Program-made: the position numbers and the translations under genes
Shown here: piece after piece, positions 1 to 9,221 of the stretch
How positions within the stretch are numbered: the stretch's first letter is position 1
Layout: each line of letters opens with the position of its first letter
The notes under the pieces: model-generated
Told to the model about the DNA's origin: nothing
The model's input: the letters and a program-made list of their open reading frames with translations, nothing else
Database searches by the model: none
Assembly: GCF_003697165.2 (NCBI RefSeq)
Contig: NZ_CP033092.2
Span: forward strand, 1,488,001-1,552,000
DNA length: 64,000 nt
Reading direction: 5' to 3'
DNA from: Escherichia coli DSM 30083 = JCM 1649 = ATCC 11775
Lineage (GTDB): Bacteria > Pseudomonadota > Gammaproteobacteria > Enterobacterales > Enterobacteriaceae

Positions 1-207
1 ATGACGCCACCAGCGGTTTTTACGCCATTCATAATTGCGGTGCCAGTAGTCACGGTCGCGCCAGTGACCACCGTCCCAGTAATTACCGTAATGATCGCGA
101 TCGCCAATTTGTAATTTGATTGATGGCAGTAGGGTGATTTCACTTGCGTTTGCCGCAAGCGGGGTAAATGCCATCAGGGCGGCCGCCAGAAACAGTGACC
201 TGAACAT
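1..207 (-). CDS. ypeC: YpeC, DUF2502 small secreted protein (partial, C-terminus off the window)
   Basis: Read on the minus strand from the ATG at 207 and running off the left edge, so only the first 69 codons are seen. The N-terminus (MFRSLFLAAALMAFTPLAA) is a clear Sec signal peptide. The mature part is rich in Trp, Arg, Asp, His and Tyr (repeated WR, RDRDY and HW patterns), as in E. coli YpeC of the DUF2502 family. Function is unknown; the protein is expected in the periplasm. It lies 114 bp downstream of yfeO on the same strand, and the neighbouring order (yfeO, glk) is that of K-12. Confidence 0.85.
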   Translation of the reverse strand, partial: MFRSLFLAAALMAFTPLAANASEITLLPSIKLQIGDRDHYGNYWDGGHWRDRDYWHRNYEWRKNRWWRH

Positions 208-321
208 TGTTATTCTCCTTCACGATCGAAGCCGTCAGCGGCCTGTTAACGCAATATTACGGGGAGGTAAAGCGCCGTATCATCGCCATAACTCTTAAAT
301 CATAAAGGAGAGCATTTTTTG

Positions 322-1578
322 CTAAACGTTATCGTGGGGTGGCTGTTGCTTCTGACGATTGACCATCATCATCGGCTTACCTGCTAATAACAGCCATGCC
401 GGGAGCATGACGATACAGAGCAGCGGTAGCAATGTGGTATTGGGTACAACGACTGCCGCCATAAAAAGACTTAACCAGCCATCGCGTGTTACCACCAGCA
501 CGATGCCGAGTATAGCGCAGGAAACGGTTATTGCCGCTGGAACGGCGGGAACGTGCTCATGAAGCATCAACCCTAATGCCACGCCGACAAACACTGCCGG
601 GAAGATTCGCCCACCGCGAAAGCCACTGGCGGCAGCAACGACCAGGGCGGCAAGTTTTATCACCGCCAGCAAAAAGTAATCGCTGGTGCTGAAAGCCTGA
701 TTTGCCACCATCTGCTGCATCTCATCCAGCCCTTTAAACAGCGAAACCGGTCCACCAATAACCCCCAGAATACCGAGAATAAGTCCGCCAATACCCAGCA
801 CGAACACCGGATTTTTCATTTGATGCATCATCGCGTGCAACCGTGGTAAGCACCATACGGCGACCATCCCTGCTGCGATGGCAATCGCCGCGACAATTGC
901 ACCGCTGAGAATATCGGTCATTTCCATCTGTCCGTAATGCGCAATGGGCAGTGAAAAATGAGGATGGAAAAATAATCCGGTAGTAAGTGCACCAGCTGCT
1001 GCCGCCATTAACGGCGCAAAGAGACGATCCCATAGCGGAACTTCATTACTGCCATTTAAGGTTTGCGAAAATATCAATGCCGCCGCAACAGGTGTGCCAA
1101 ACAGCGCGCCGATAGTTCCGGCAGAGGCTAAAATAGTCCACTCCATTCGGTTGACGCGCGGTAACAGACGAGCGCCAATGGCGACGGCAAGGGCGATATT
1201 GACGGTCATGATCGGATGTTCCGGCCCCAGGCTGACGCCGCCAGCAAGACCGAGAATTAATGCTACGATAAGTCCTGGTAGCGCAGAGGGCGGAACCGGT
1301 GCGCCGATAAGCGGTTCACAGGCGGGGTCTGGTCCGGCATGACCCTGGCTGAAACGGATAACCAACCCCACCGCAATACCCGTTAGCGTTAATACACCGA
1401 TGATCCAGAGAGGTGAATCCTGGGCTATCCCCAGAGTTCCCGGCAGTCGTTGCCAGAGCAAATTCTGTAATACCGAGGCGATTTTCATCACCATAATCAG
1501 AATAAGACTGGACGCAATCCCAATTGCCACGGCGGGGAGCGATAATAACAACATGGTTCTGGCTCGCGGATGGAGCAT
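322..1578 (-). CDS. yfeO: Putative ion channel/transporter of the ClC family, YfeO
   Basis: 418 aa with about ten to twelve hydrophobic membrane segments. The ClC signatures are visible: a GGVSLGPEHP segment near residue 114, corresponding to the GxxxGPE-type selectivity region, and a GFRGGRIFPAVFVG segment near residue 319, corresponding to the GGxFxP-type motif. Length and sequence match E. coli YfeO. It should sit in the inner membrane; the transported ion is not established, and by family chloride or fluoride are candidates. The gene is transcribed away from glk. The gap to glk (1579-1781) must hold the promoters for both divergent genes. Confidence 0.9.
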   Translation of the reverse strand: MLHPRARTMLLLSLPAVAIGIASSLILIMVMKIASVLQNLLWQRLPGTLGIAQDSPLWIIGVLTLTGIAVGLVIRFSQGHAGPDPACEPLIGAPVPPSALPGLIVALILGLAGGVSLGPEHPIMTVNIALAVAIGARLLPRVNRMEWTILASAGTIGALFGTPVAAALIFSQTLNGSNEVPLWDRLFAPLMAAAAGALTTGLFFHPHFSLPIAHYGQMEMTDILSGAIVAAIAIAAGMVAVWCLPRLHAMMHQMKNPVFVLGIGGLILGILGVIGGPVSLFKGLDEMQQMVANQAFSTSDYFLLAVIKLAALVVAAASGFRGGRIFPAVFVGVALGLMLHEHVPAVPAAITVSCAILGIVLVVTRDGWLSLFMAAVVVPNTTLLPLLCIVMLPAWLLLAGKPMMMVNRQKQQPPHDNV

Positions 1579-1781
1579 GTTCTATTCCTTATGCGGGGTC
1601 AGATACTTAGTTTGCCCAGCTTGCAAAAAGGCATCGCTGCAATTGGTGCTGAAACGATAAAGTAATTGTGTGACCCAGATCGATATTTACAGGGAGCCTG
1701 CCTTTCCGGCGTTGTTGTTATGCCCCCAGGTATTTACAGTGTGAGAAAGAATTATTTTGACTTTAGCGGAGCAGTTGAAGA

Positions 1782-2747
1782 ATGACAAAGTATGCATTAG
1801 TCGGTGATGTGGGCGGCACCAACGCACGTCTTGCTCTGTGTGATATTGCCAGTGGTGAAATCTCGCAGGCTAAGACCTATTCAGGGCTTGATTACCCCAG
1901 CCTCGAAGCGGTCATTCGCGTTTATCTTGAAGAACATAAGGTCGAGGTGAAAGACGGCTGTATTGCCATCGCTTGCCCAATTACCGGTGACTGGGTGGCA
2001 ATGACCAACCATACCTGGGCGTTCTCAATTGCCGAAATGAAAAAGAATCTCGGTTTTAGCCATCTGGAAATTATTAACGATTTTACTGCTGTATCGATGG
2101 CGATCCCGATGCTGAAAAAAGAGCATCTGATTCAGTTTGGTGGCGCAGAACCGGTAGAAGGTAAGCCTATTGCGGTTTACGGTGCCGGAACAGGGCTTGG
2201 GGTTGCGCATCTGGTCCATGTCGATAAGCGTTGGGTAAGCTTGCCAGGAGAAGGCGGTCACGTTGATTTTGCGCCGAATAGTGAAGAAGAGGGCATTATC
2301 CTCGAAATATTGCGTGCGGAAATTGGTCATGTTTCGGCGGAACGCGTGCTTTCTGGCCCTGGACTGGTGAATTTGTATCGCGCAATTGTTAAAGCCGACA
2401 ACCGCCTGCCAGAAAATCTCAAGCCAAAAGATATTACCGAACGCGCGCTGGCTGACAGCTGCACCGATTGCCGCCGCGCGTTGTCGCTGTTTTGCGTCAT
2501 TATGGGCCGTTTTGGCGGCAATCTGGCGCTCAATCTCGGGACATTTGGCGGCGTGTTTATTGCGGGTGGTATCGTGCCGCGCTTCCTTGAGTTCTTCAAA
2601 GCCTCTGGTTTCCGCGCCGCATTTGAAGATAAAGGGCGCTTTAAAGAATATGTCCATGATATTCCGGTGTATCTCATCGTCCATGACAATCCGGGCCTTC
2701 TCGGTTCCGGTGCACATTTACGCCAGACCTTAGGTCACATTCTCTAA
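1782..2747 (+). CDS. glk: Glucokinase
   Basis: 321 aa, the usual length of E. coli glucokinase, which phosphorylates free cytoplasmic glucose with ATP to glucose 6-phosphate. The N-terminal phosphate-binding motif (VGDVGGTNARLAL) is at residues 7-19. The YGAGTGLGVAHL segment near residue 132 and the GEGGHVDFAP segment near residue 157 carry substrate-binding residues of the ROK/hexokinase-like fold. The gene is transcribed alone, is divergent from yfeO, and is followed by a hairpin at 2761-2790 that separates it from the fry genes. The start ATG fits the conserved MTKYALVGDVGG N-terminus. Confidence 0.97.
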   Translation: MTKYALVGDVGGTNARLALCDIASGEISQAKTYSGLDYPSLEAVIRVYLEEHKVEVKDGCIAIACPITGDWVAMTNHTWAFSIAEMKKNLGFSHLEIINDFTAVSMAIPMLKKEHLIQFGGAEPVEGKPIAVYGAGTGLGVAHLVHVDKRWVSLPGEGGHVDFAPNSEEEGIILEILRAEIGHVSAERVLSGPGLVNLYRAIVKADNRLPENLKPKDITERALADSCTDCRRALSLFCVIMGRFGGNLALNLGTFGGVFIAGGIVPRFLEFFKASGFRAAFEDKGRFKEYVHDIPVYLIVHDNPGLLGSGAHLRQTLGHIL

Positions 2748-2760
2748 ATCCTTCCTGTTA

Positions 2761-2790
2761 TATCGGGAGGTAACTCTCCCGATAATCTTT
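2761..2790 (+). terminator. Terminator hairpin after glk
   Basis: A 9-bp perfect stem (TATCGGGAG/CTCCCGATA, loop of six bases) begins 13 bp after the glk stop codon and is followed by a short T-rich stretch. It is a likely rho-independent terminator for glk, although the T run is interrupted. Confidence 0.7.
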
Positions 2791-2965
2791 TAAATCATAC
2801 AGTTAATTAAATTTTCTTTGTGTCCCCCTCACAAGGCCGACCTGCGTCACACTTCCGTACAGCGGGATTAATTCTCCAGTAAATGCATTATTTGTCTGGT
2901 AACGGCGATTTGTTTTGCACGTTCATAATTCCACTCGTCAACTATCACTGAACGAGGAATTAACG

Positions 2966-3292
2966 ATGAGTAAGAAACTGATTGCCTTATGTGCCTGCCC
3001 AATGGGCCTGGCTCACACTTTTATGGCCGCTCAGGCGCTGGAAGAAGCGGCGGTAGAAGCCGGTTATGAAGTGAAAATTGAAACCCAGGGCGCGGACGGT
3101 ATCCAGAATCGCCTGACGGCGCAGGATATCGCCGAAGCGACCATCATCATCCACTCCGTGGCAGTTACCCCGGAAGATAACGAACGTTTCGAATCACGCG
3201 ACGTTTATGAAATCACTTTGCAGGACGCAATTAAAAACGCTGCGGGAATCATCAAAGAAATCGAAGAGATGATTGCCTCTGAACAACAGTAA
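2966..3292 (+). CDS. fryB: Fructose-like PTS enzyme IIB component, FryB
   Basis: 108 aa, counted from the ATG at 2966, which is preceded by GAGGAATTAACG; an earlier in-frame ATG at 2915 lacks such a site. The phosphocysteine motif CACPMGLAHT (Cys11) is typical of fructose-type IIB domains, which pass phosphate from IIA to the incoming sugar. It is the first gene of fryB-fryC-ypdF-ypdE-fryA. The system is regarded as cryptic in E. coli and its natural sugar is not known. Confidence 0.92.
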   Translation: MSKKLIALCACPMGLAHTFMAAQALEEAAVEAGYEVKIETQGADGIQNRLTAQDIAEATIIIHSVAVTPEDNERFESRDVYEITLQDAIKNAAGIIKEIEEMIASEQQ

Positions 3293-3313
3293 TATTCGAC
3301 AGGGATAATTGTT

Positions 3314-4561
3314 ATGGCCATTAAAAAACGCAGTGCAACCGTTGTGCATGGCGCATCCGGTGCGGCAGCGGCAGTTAAGAATCCGCAGGCCTCTAAATCC
3401 AGCTTCTGGGGTGAACTCCCGCAGCATGTGATGTCAGGGATTTCACGCATGGTGCCGACCTTAATTATGGGCGGTGTGATCCTCGCTTTCAGTCAGCTGA
3501 TTGCTTATAGCTGGCTTAAAATTCCTGCTGATATCGGCATCATGGATGCTCTTAATAGCGGGAAATTCTCTGGTTTCGACCTCTCCTTACTTAAATTTGC
3601 CTGGCTGTCGCAATCCTTCGGCGGCGTGTTGTTTGGTTTTGCCATTCCGATGTTTGCTGCTTTTGTGGCGAACTCTATCGGTGGCAAACTGGCGTTCCCG
3701 GCTGGTTTTATCGGCGGCTTGATGTCTACCCAGCCGACGCAACTGCTGAACTTCGATCCCAGCATTATGCAATGGGCGACCTCTTCGCCGGTGCCGTCCA
3801 CCTTCATTGGTGCGCTGATTATTTCTATCGTTGCCGGTTACCTTGTGAAATGGATGAACCAGAAAATCCAGTTACCGGATTTCCTGTTAGCGTTCAAAAC
3901 CACATTTTTGCTACCGATTCTTTCCGCCATTTTTGTCATGCTGGCGATGTACTACGTCATCACCCCCTTTGGTGGCTGGATCAACGGCGGTATCCGTACC
4001 GTGCTGACCGCTGCAGGTGAGAAGGGCGCGCTGATGTACGCAATGGGGATCGCCGCGGCGACAGCAATCGACCTTGGTGGCCCGATCAACAAAGCGGCAG
4101 GTTTCGTTGCCTTCAGCTTTACCACTGACCACGTATTACCGGTCACTGCACGTTCTATCGCTATCGTTATTCCGCCGATTGGTCTGGGTCTGGCGACCAT
4201 TATCGATCGTCGCTTAACTGGCAAACGCTTGTTCAACGCCCAGCTTTATCCGCAGGGTAAGACCGCGATGTTCCTTGCCTTTATGGGGATCAGTGAGGGT
4301 GCGATTCCGTTTGCACTGGAAAGCCCTATCACCGCCATTCCGTCGTATATGGTTGGCGCGATTGTCGGCTCAACCGCCGCAGTCTGGCTGGGCGCAGTGC
4401 AATGGTTCCCGGAGTCCGCTATCTGGGCATGGCCGCTGGTCACTAACCTCGGCGTCTACATGGCGGGGATCGCGCTGGGGGCAGTCATAACTGCGCTGAT
4501 GGTGGTGTTCCTGCGTCTGATGATGTTCCGTAAAGGCAAATTGTTAATCGATAGCCTGTAA
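3314..4561 (+). CDS. fryC: Fructose-like PTS permease IIC component, FryC
   Basis: 415 aa integral membrane protein with about eight to ten hydrophobic segments after a short basic cytoplasmic N-terminus. The GGPINKAAGFVAF and MGISEGAIPFALESP segments are hallmark substrate-path motifs of fructose-family IIC proteins. It forms the channel for the FryB/FryA phosphotransfer chain. It lies 21 bp after fryB and 15 bp before ypdF, so it belongs to the same operon. The substrate is not known. Confidence 0.92.
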   Translation: MAIKKRSATVVHGASGAAAAVKNPQASKSSFWGELPQHVMSGISRMVPTLIMGGVILAFSQLIAYSWLKIPADIGIMDALNSGKFSGFDLSLLKFAWLSQSFGGVLFGFAIPMFAAFVANSIGGKLAFPAGFIGGLMSTQPTQLLNFDPSIMQWATSSPVPSTFIGALIISIVAGYLVKWMNQKIQLPDFLLAFKTTFLLPILSAIFVMLAMYYVITPFGGWINGGIRTVLTAAGEKGALMYAMGIAAATAIDLGGPINKAAGFVAFSFTTDHVLPVTARSIAIVIPPIGLGLATIIDRRLTGKRLFNAQLYPQGKTAMFLAFMGISEGAIPFALESPITAIPSYMVGAIVGSTAAVWLGAVQWFPESAIWAWPLVTNLGVYMAGIALGAVITALMVVFLRLMMFRKGKLLIDSL

Positions 4562-4576
4562 GAAGGAAAAATCCAG

Positions 4577-5662
4577 ATGACATTACTCGCTTCGCTGCGT
4601 GACTGGCTTAAGGCACAACAACTGGATGCGGTGCTTCTCTCCTCACGGCAGAACAAACAGCCGCATCTGGGGATCTCCACCGGATCAGGTTATGTGGTGA
4701 TTAGCCGTGAAAGTGCGCACATTCTGGTGGATTCGCGCTATTACGCGGATGTAGAAGCCCGCACGCAAGGTTACCAGCTGCATTTGCTCGACGCGATGCA
4801 CACGCTTGCCACCATCGTCAGACAAATCATTGCCGATGAGCAGTTGCAAACGCTCGGTTTTGAAGGCCAGCAGGTGAGTTGGGAAACCGCGCACCGCTGG
4901 CAGTCCGAACTCAATGCGAAACTGGTGAGCGCCACGCCGGATGTGCTGCGGCAAATCAAAACGCCAGAAGAGGTGGAGAAAATCCGCCTTGCCTGCGGGA
5001 TTGCCGATCGTGGCGCAGAGCATATTCGCCGCTTTATTCAGGCGGGAATGAGCGAATGCGAGATAGCCGCTGAACTGGAGTGGTTTATGCGCCGGCAGGG
5101 CGCAGAAAAAGCCTCTTTTGACACCATTGTCGCCAGCGGCTGGCGTGGGGCGCTGCCGCACGGCAAAGCCAGCGACAAGATTGTTACAGCGGGCGAGTTT
5201 GTCACTCTCGATTTCGGTGCGCTCTATCAGGGCTACTGCTCTGATATGACGCGCACCTTGCTGGTGAATGGCGAAGGGGTGAGCGCCGAATCTCACCCGC
5301 TGTTTAACGTCTATCAAATTGTCCTGCAGGCACAGCTCGCAGCAATCTCCGCGATTCGCCCCGGCGTGCGCTGCCAGCAGGTTGACGATGCCGCGCGCCG
5401 GGTGATTACAGAAGCCGGTTATGGCGACTATTTCGGCCATAACACCGGTCATGCTATCGGCATTGAAGTCCATGAAGATCCGCGTTTTTCACCGCGGGAC
5501 ACCACGACGCTACAGCCAGGTATGTTACTGACCGTGGAGCCAGGGATTTATTTGCCAGGGCAAGGGGGCGTGCGCATCGAAGATGTTGTGCTGGTTACCC
5601 CGCAAGGCGCAGAGGTGCTCTACGCCATGCCGAAAACAGTGTTGCTCACGGGAGAGGCATAA
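4577..5662 (+). CDS. ypdF: Methionine/Xaa-Pro-type aminopeptidase YpdF (M24 family)
   Basis: 361 aa with the creatinase/pita-bread fold of family M24. The metal ligands are recognisable: two Asp in LDFGALYQGYCSDMTRT, the His in GHNTGHAIGIEVHEDP, and Glu residues in TVEPGIYLPG and RIEDVVLV. E. coli YpdF is described as an aminopeptidase with Xaa-Pro and methionine-releasing activity. Its stop overlaps the ypdE start (ATGGATTTATCG begins at 5662), so the two peptidases are translationally coupled inside a PTS operon, an association whose purpose is not established. Confidence 0.93.
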   Translation: MTLLASLRDWLKAQQLDAVLLSSRQNKQPHLGISTGSGYVVISRESAHILVDSRYYADVEARTQGYQLHLLDAMHTLATIVRQIIADEQLQTLGFEGQQVSWETAHRWQSELNAKLVSATPDVLRQIKTPEEVEKIRLACGIADRGAEHIRRFIQAGMSECEIAAELEWFMRRQGAEKASFDTIVASGWRGALPHGKASDKIVTAGEFVTLDFGALYQGYCSDMTRTLLVNGEGVSAESHPLFNVYQIVLQAQLAAISAIRPGVRCQQVDDAARRVITEAGYGDYFGHNTGHAIGIEVHEDPRFSPRDTTTLQPGMLLTVEPGIYLPGQGGVRIEDVVLVTPQGAEVLYAMPKTVLLTGEA

Positions 5663-6699
5663 TGGATTTATCGCTATTAAAAGCGTTGAGCGAGGCAGAT
5701 GCGATCGCCTCCTCGGAACAGGAAGTGCGGCAGATCCTGCTGGAAGAAGCGGATCGCCTGCAAAAAGAAGTGCGATTTGATGGTCTGGGATCGGTGCTGA
5801 TCCGACTCAATGAGTCGACAGGTCCGAAGGTGATGATCTGTGCGCATATGGACGAAGTGGGATTTATGGTGCGCAGCATCTCCCGCGAAGGGGCGATCGA
5901 TGTGTTGCCGGTTGGCAATGTACGCATGGCTGCCCGCCAGCTTCAGTCGGTGCGTATCACTACCCGTGAAGAGTGCAAAATTCCAGGCCTGCTTGACGGC
6001 GATCGGCAGGGGAATGACGTCAGCGCCATGCGCGTGGACATTGGCGCGCGCTCCTGTGACGAAGTGATGCAGGCAGGAATTCGTCCAGGCGATCGCGTTA
6101 CCTTCGATACCACTTTTCAGGTTCTCCCTCACCAGCGGGTGATGGGGAAAGCCTTTGATGACCGCCTCGGTTGCTATCTGCTGGTGACGTTACTGCGTGA
6201 GCTGCACGACGCCGAACTGCCTGCGGAAGTGTGGCTGGTGGCAAGTTCCAGCGAAGAGGTGGGATTACGCGGCGGGCAAACTGCCACCCGCGCGGTGTCG
6301 CCGGATGTCGCCATTGTGCTTGATACCGCCTGCTGGGCGAAAAACTTTGATTATGGCGCAGCTAACCATCGCCAGATTGGTAACGGGCCGATGCTGGTGT
6401 TAAGCGACAAGTCACTGATTGCGCCGCCAAAACTTATCGCCTGGATCGAAACCGTGGCGGCAGAAATTGGCGTACCGTTGCAGTCAGATATGTTCAGCAA
6501 TGGCGGCACGGACGGTGGGGCGGTGCACTTAACCGGCACTGGCGTACCCACAGTGGTGATGGGGCCAGCAACCCGCCACGGACATTGCGCCGCATCGATT
6601 GCCGACTGCCGCGACATTTTGCAGATGCAGCAACTTTTATCTGCCCTTATTCAACGTTTTACGCGTGAGACGGTTGTTCAACTGACGGATTTCAGATGA
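5662..6699 (+). CDS. ypdE: Broad-specificity aminopeptidase YpdE (M42 family)
   Basis: 345 aa, the length of the M42 glutamyl aminopeptidase/deblocking aminopeptidase family. Visible metal and catalytic motifs are AHMDEVGFMV (His, Asp), FDDRLGCYLL (bridging Asp), SSEEVGLRGG (catalytic Glu pair), LDTACW and RHGHCAASIADCRD (His ligand). The enzyme removes N-terminal residues from short peptides in the cytoplasm. The gene overlaps ypdF by one base and precedes fryA by 24 bp. Confidence 0.93.
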   Translation: MDLSLLKALSEADAIASSEQEVRQILLEEADRLQKEVRFDGLGSVLIRLNESTGPKVMICAHMDEVGFMVRSISREGAIDVLPVGNVRMAARQLQSVRITTREECKIPGLLDGDRQGNDVSAMRVDIGARSCDEVMQAGIRPGDRVTFDTTFQVLPHQRVMGKAFDDRLGCYLLVTLLRELHDAELPAEVWLVASSSEEVGLRGGQTATRAVSPDVAIVLDTACWAKNFDYGAANHRQIGNGPMLVLSDKSLIAPPKLIAWIETVAAEIGVPLQSDMFSNGGTDGGAVHLTGTGVPTVVMGPATRHGHCAASIADCRDILQMQQLLSALIQRFTRETVVQLTDFR

Positions 6700-6723
6700 T
6701 CTCCTGATTAACCCGGAGCGGTT

Positions 6724-9219
6724 ATGTTAACGATTCAATTTCTCTGTCCTTTGCCTAACGGTCTACATGCTCGTCCGGCGTGGGAACTTAAAGAGCAGTG
6801 CAGCCAGTGGCAAAGCGAAATCACTTTTATTAACCATCGCCAGAACGCAAAGGCCGATGCGAAAAGCTCGCTGGCGCTGATTGGCACTGGCACTTTATTT
6901 AATGACAGTTGCAGCCTGAACATTAGCGGTAGCGATGAAGAGCAGGCGCGGCGAGTGCTGGAAGAGTATATCCAGGTGCGCTTTATCGACAGCGATAGCG
7001 TCCAGCCGACGCTGGCAGAACTGACGGCGCATCCGCTGCCGAGTTCATTAAGCCGCCTGAACCCGGATTTACTGTACGGCAACGTGCTGGCAAGCGGCGT
7101 TGGCGTGGGTACACTGACCCTGTTACAGAGCGACAGCCTCGACAGTTATCGGGTGATCCCTGCGAGTGCGCAAGATTCCACCCTACTGGAGCACAGTCTG
7201 GCAACGCTTGCCGAGCAACTGAACCAGCAATTGCGTGAGCGTGACGGCGAAAGCAAAACTATCCTCAGCGCCCATTTGTCGCTGATTCAGGATGATGAAT
7301 TTGCAGGCAATATCCGTCACCTGATGGCAGAACAGCATCAGGGGCTGGGGGCGGCGATCATCAGCAATATGGAGCAGATTTGTGCCAAACTTTCTGCTTC
7401 TGCCAGCGATTATCTGCGCGAGCGGGTCAGCGACATTCGCGATATCAGCGAACAGTTGCTGCATATCACCTGGCCGGAACTAAAACCGCGCAATAATCTG
7501 GTGCTTGAAAAACCGACCATTCTGGTGGCTGAAGATTTAACCCCAAGCCAGTTTTTGAGCCTCGATTTAAAAAATCTTGCGGGCATGATTCTGGAGAAAA
7601 CCGGGCGCACCTCGCATACCCTGATTCTGGCCCGCGCTTCGGCGATCCCGGTACTGAGCGGCCTGCCGCTGGATGCGATTGCCCGTTATGCCGGGCAACC
7701 TGCAGTGCTTGATGCCCAGTGCGGCGTACTGGCAATTAATCCCAACGATGCGGTGAGCGGTTATTACCAGGTGGCGCAGACGCTGGCGGATAAACGCCAA
7801 AAACAACAGGCGCAAGCTGCCGCGCAGCTGGCCTATTCCCGTGATAAAAAGCGTATTGATATTGCGGCGAATATTGGCACAGCTCTGGAAGCCCCAGGCG
7901 CGTTTGCCAACGGCGCGGAAGGCGTTGGGCTGTTTCGTACCGAAATGCTCTATATGGATCGCGACAGCGCGCCGGACGAGCAGGAACAGTTTGAAGCGTA
8001 CCAGCAGGTGCTACTGGCGGCGGGCGACAAGCCGATTATCTTCCGCACGATGGACATCGGTGGCGATAAAAGCATTCCTTACCTCAACATTCCCCAGGAA
8101 GAGAACCCGTTCCTCGGCTATCGCGCGGTACGTATTTACCCGGAATTTGCTGGCCTGTTCCGTACTCAATTGCGGGCGATTTTGCGCGCTGCCAGTTTCG
8201 GCAACGCCCAGTTGATGATCCCAATGGTCCACAGTCTCGATCAGATCTTATGGGTGAAGGGTGAGATCCAAAAAGCGATCGTTGAGCTTAAGCGCGATGG
8301 CCTGCGTCATGCAGAGACGATTACGCTGGGTATCATGGTGGAAGTGCCGTCGGTGTGCTACATCATCGACCACTTCTGCGATGAGGTCGATTTCTTCAGT
8401 ATCGGCTCCAACGATATGACCCAGTATCTGTATGCGGTCGATCGTAATAACCCGCGCGTATCGCCGCTGTATAACCCGATTACGCCATCGTTCCTGCGCA
8501 TGTTGCAGCAGATTGTTACCGCTGCGCATCAGCGCGGCAAATGGGTAGGTATTTGCGGTGAACTGGGCGGTGAAAGTCGTTATCTGCCGCTACTGCTAGG
8601 GCTGGGCCTGGATGAGCTAAGCATGAGTAGCCCGCGTATTCCGGCAGTGAAAAGCCAGCTTCGTCAACTGGATAGCGAGGCGTGTCGGGAACTGGCGCGT
8701 CAGGCGTGCGAGTGCCGCAGCGCGCAGGAAATTGAAGCGTTACTTACCGCGTTTGCGCCGGAAGAAGACGTTCGCCCACTGCTGGCACTAGAGAATATCT
8801 TTGTTGATCAGTCCTTTAGTAATAAAGAGCAGGCGATCCAGTTCCTGTGCGGTAACCTCGGTGTTAACGGGCGTACTGAACATCCGTTCGAGCTGGAAGA
8901 AGATGTCTGGCAGCGGGAAGAGATTGTTACTACTGGCGTTGGTTTTGGCGTGGCGATCCCGCACACCAAATCACAGTGGATCCGTCATTCCAGTATCAGC
9001 ATTGCCCGGTTGGTGAAACCGGTTGACTGGCAGTCAGAAATGGGCGAAGTCGAACTGGTGATCATGCTGACGCTGGGCGCTAACGAAGGGATGAATCATG
9101 TGAAAGTCTTCTCGCAGCTGGCGCGCAAACTGGTGAATAAAAACTTCCGCCAGTCGTTGTTTGCCGCGCAAGATGCGCAAAGCATCCTGACGCTGCTGGA
9201 AACGGAATTAACCTTCTGA
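6724..9219 (+). CDS. fryA: Multiphosphoryl transfer protein FryA (HPr-EI-EIIA fusion)
   Basis: 831 aa fusion of three PTS domains in order. The N-terminal HPr domain has the phosphohistidine in PNGLHARPAW (His15). The central enzyme I part has GRTSHTLILAR (His298) and the PEP-binding motifs MDIGGDKSIPYL and FFSIGSNDMTQY. The C-terminal fructose/mannitol-type EIIA has GVAIPHTKSQW (His747). It should carry phosphate from PEP to FryB without the general EI and HPr. It is the last gene of the fry operon. The convergent ypdC stop lies 2 bp away, and no terminator is evident between them. Confidence 0.95.
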   Translation: MLTIQFLCPLPNGLHARPAWELKEQCSQWQSEITFINHRQNAKADAKSSLALIGTGTLFNDSCSLNISGSDEEQARRVLEEYIQVRFIDSDSVQPTLAELTAHPLPSSLSRLNPDLLYGNVLASGVGVGTLTLLQSDSLDSYRVIPASAQDSTLLEHSLATLAEQLNQQLRERDGESKTILSAHLSLIQDDEFAGNIRHLMAEQHQGLGAAIISNMEQICAKLSASASDYLRERVSDIRDISEQLLHITWPELKPRNNLVLEKPTILVAEDLTPSQFLSLDLKNLAGMILEKTGRTSHTLILARASAIPVLSGLPLDAIARYAGQPAVLDAQCGVLAINPNDAVSGYYQVAQTLADKRQKQQAQAAAQLAYSRDKKRIDIAANIGTALEAPGAFANGAEGVGLFRTEMLYMDRDSAPDEQEQFEAYQQVLLAAGDKPIIFRTMDIGGDKSIPYLNIPQEENPFLGYRAVRIYPEFAGLFRTQLRAILRAASFGNAQLMIPMVHSLDQILWVKGEIQKAIVELKRDGLRHAETITLGIMVEVPSVCYIIDHFCDEVDFFSIGSNDMTQYLYAVDRNNPRVSPLYNPITPSFLRMLQQIVTAAHQRGKWVGICGELGGESRYLPLLLGLGLDELSMSSPRIPAVKSQLRQLDSEACRELARQACECRSAQEIEALLTAFAPEEDVRPLLALENIFVDQSFSNKEQAIQFLCGNLGVNGRTEHPFELEEDVWQREEIVTTGVGFGVAIPHTKSQWIRHSSISIARLVKPVDWQSEMGEVELVIMLTLGANEGMNHVKVFSQLARKLVNKNFRQSLFAAQDAQSILTLLETELTF

Positions 9220-9221
9220 CG

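Noticed and set aside
2025..2717. 230-codon minus-strand frame inside glk
   Set aside because: It is fully covered by glk, has no family and reflects codon bias of the true gene.
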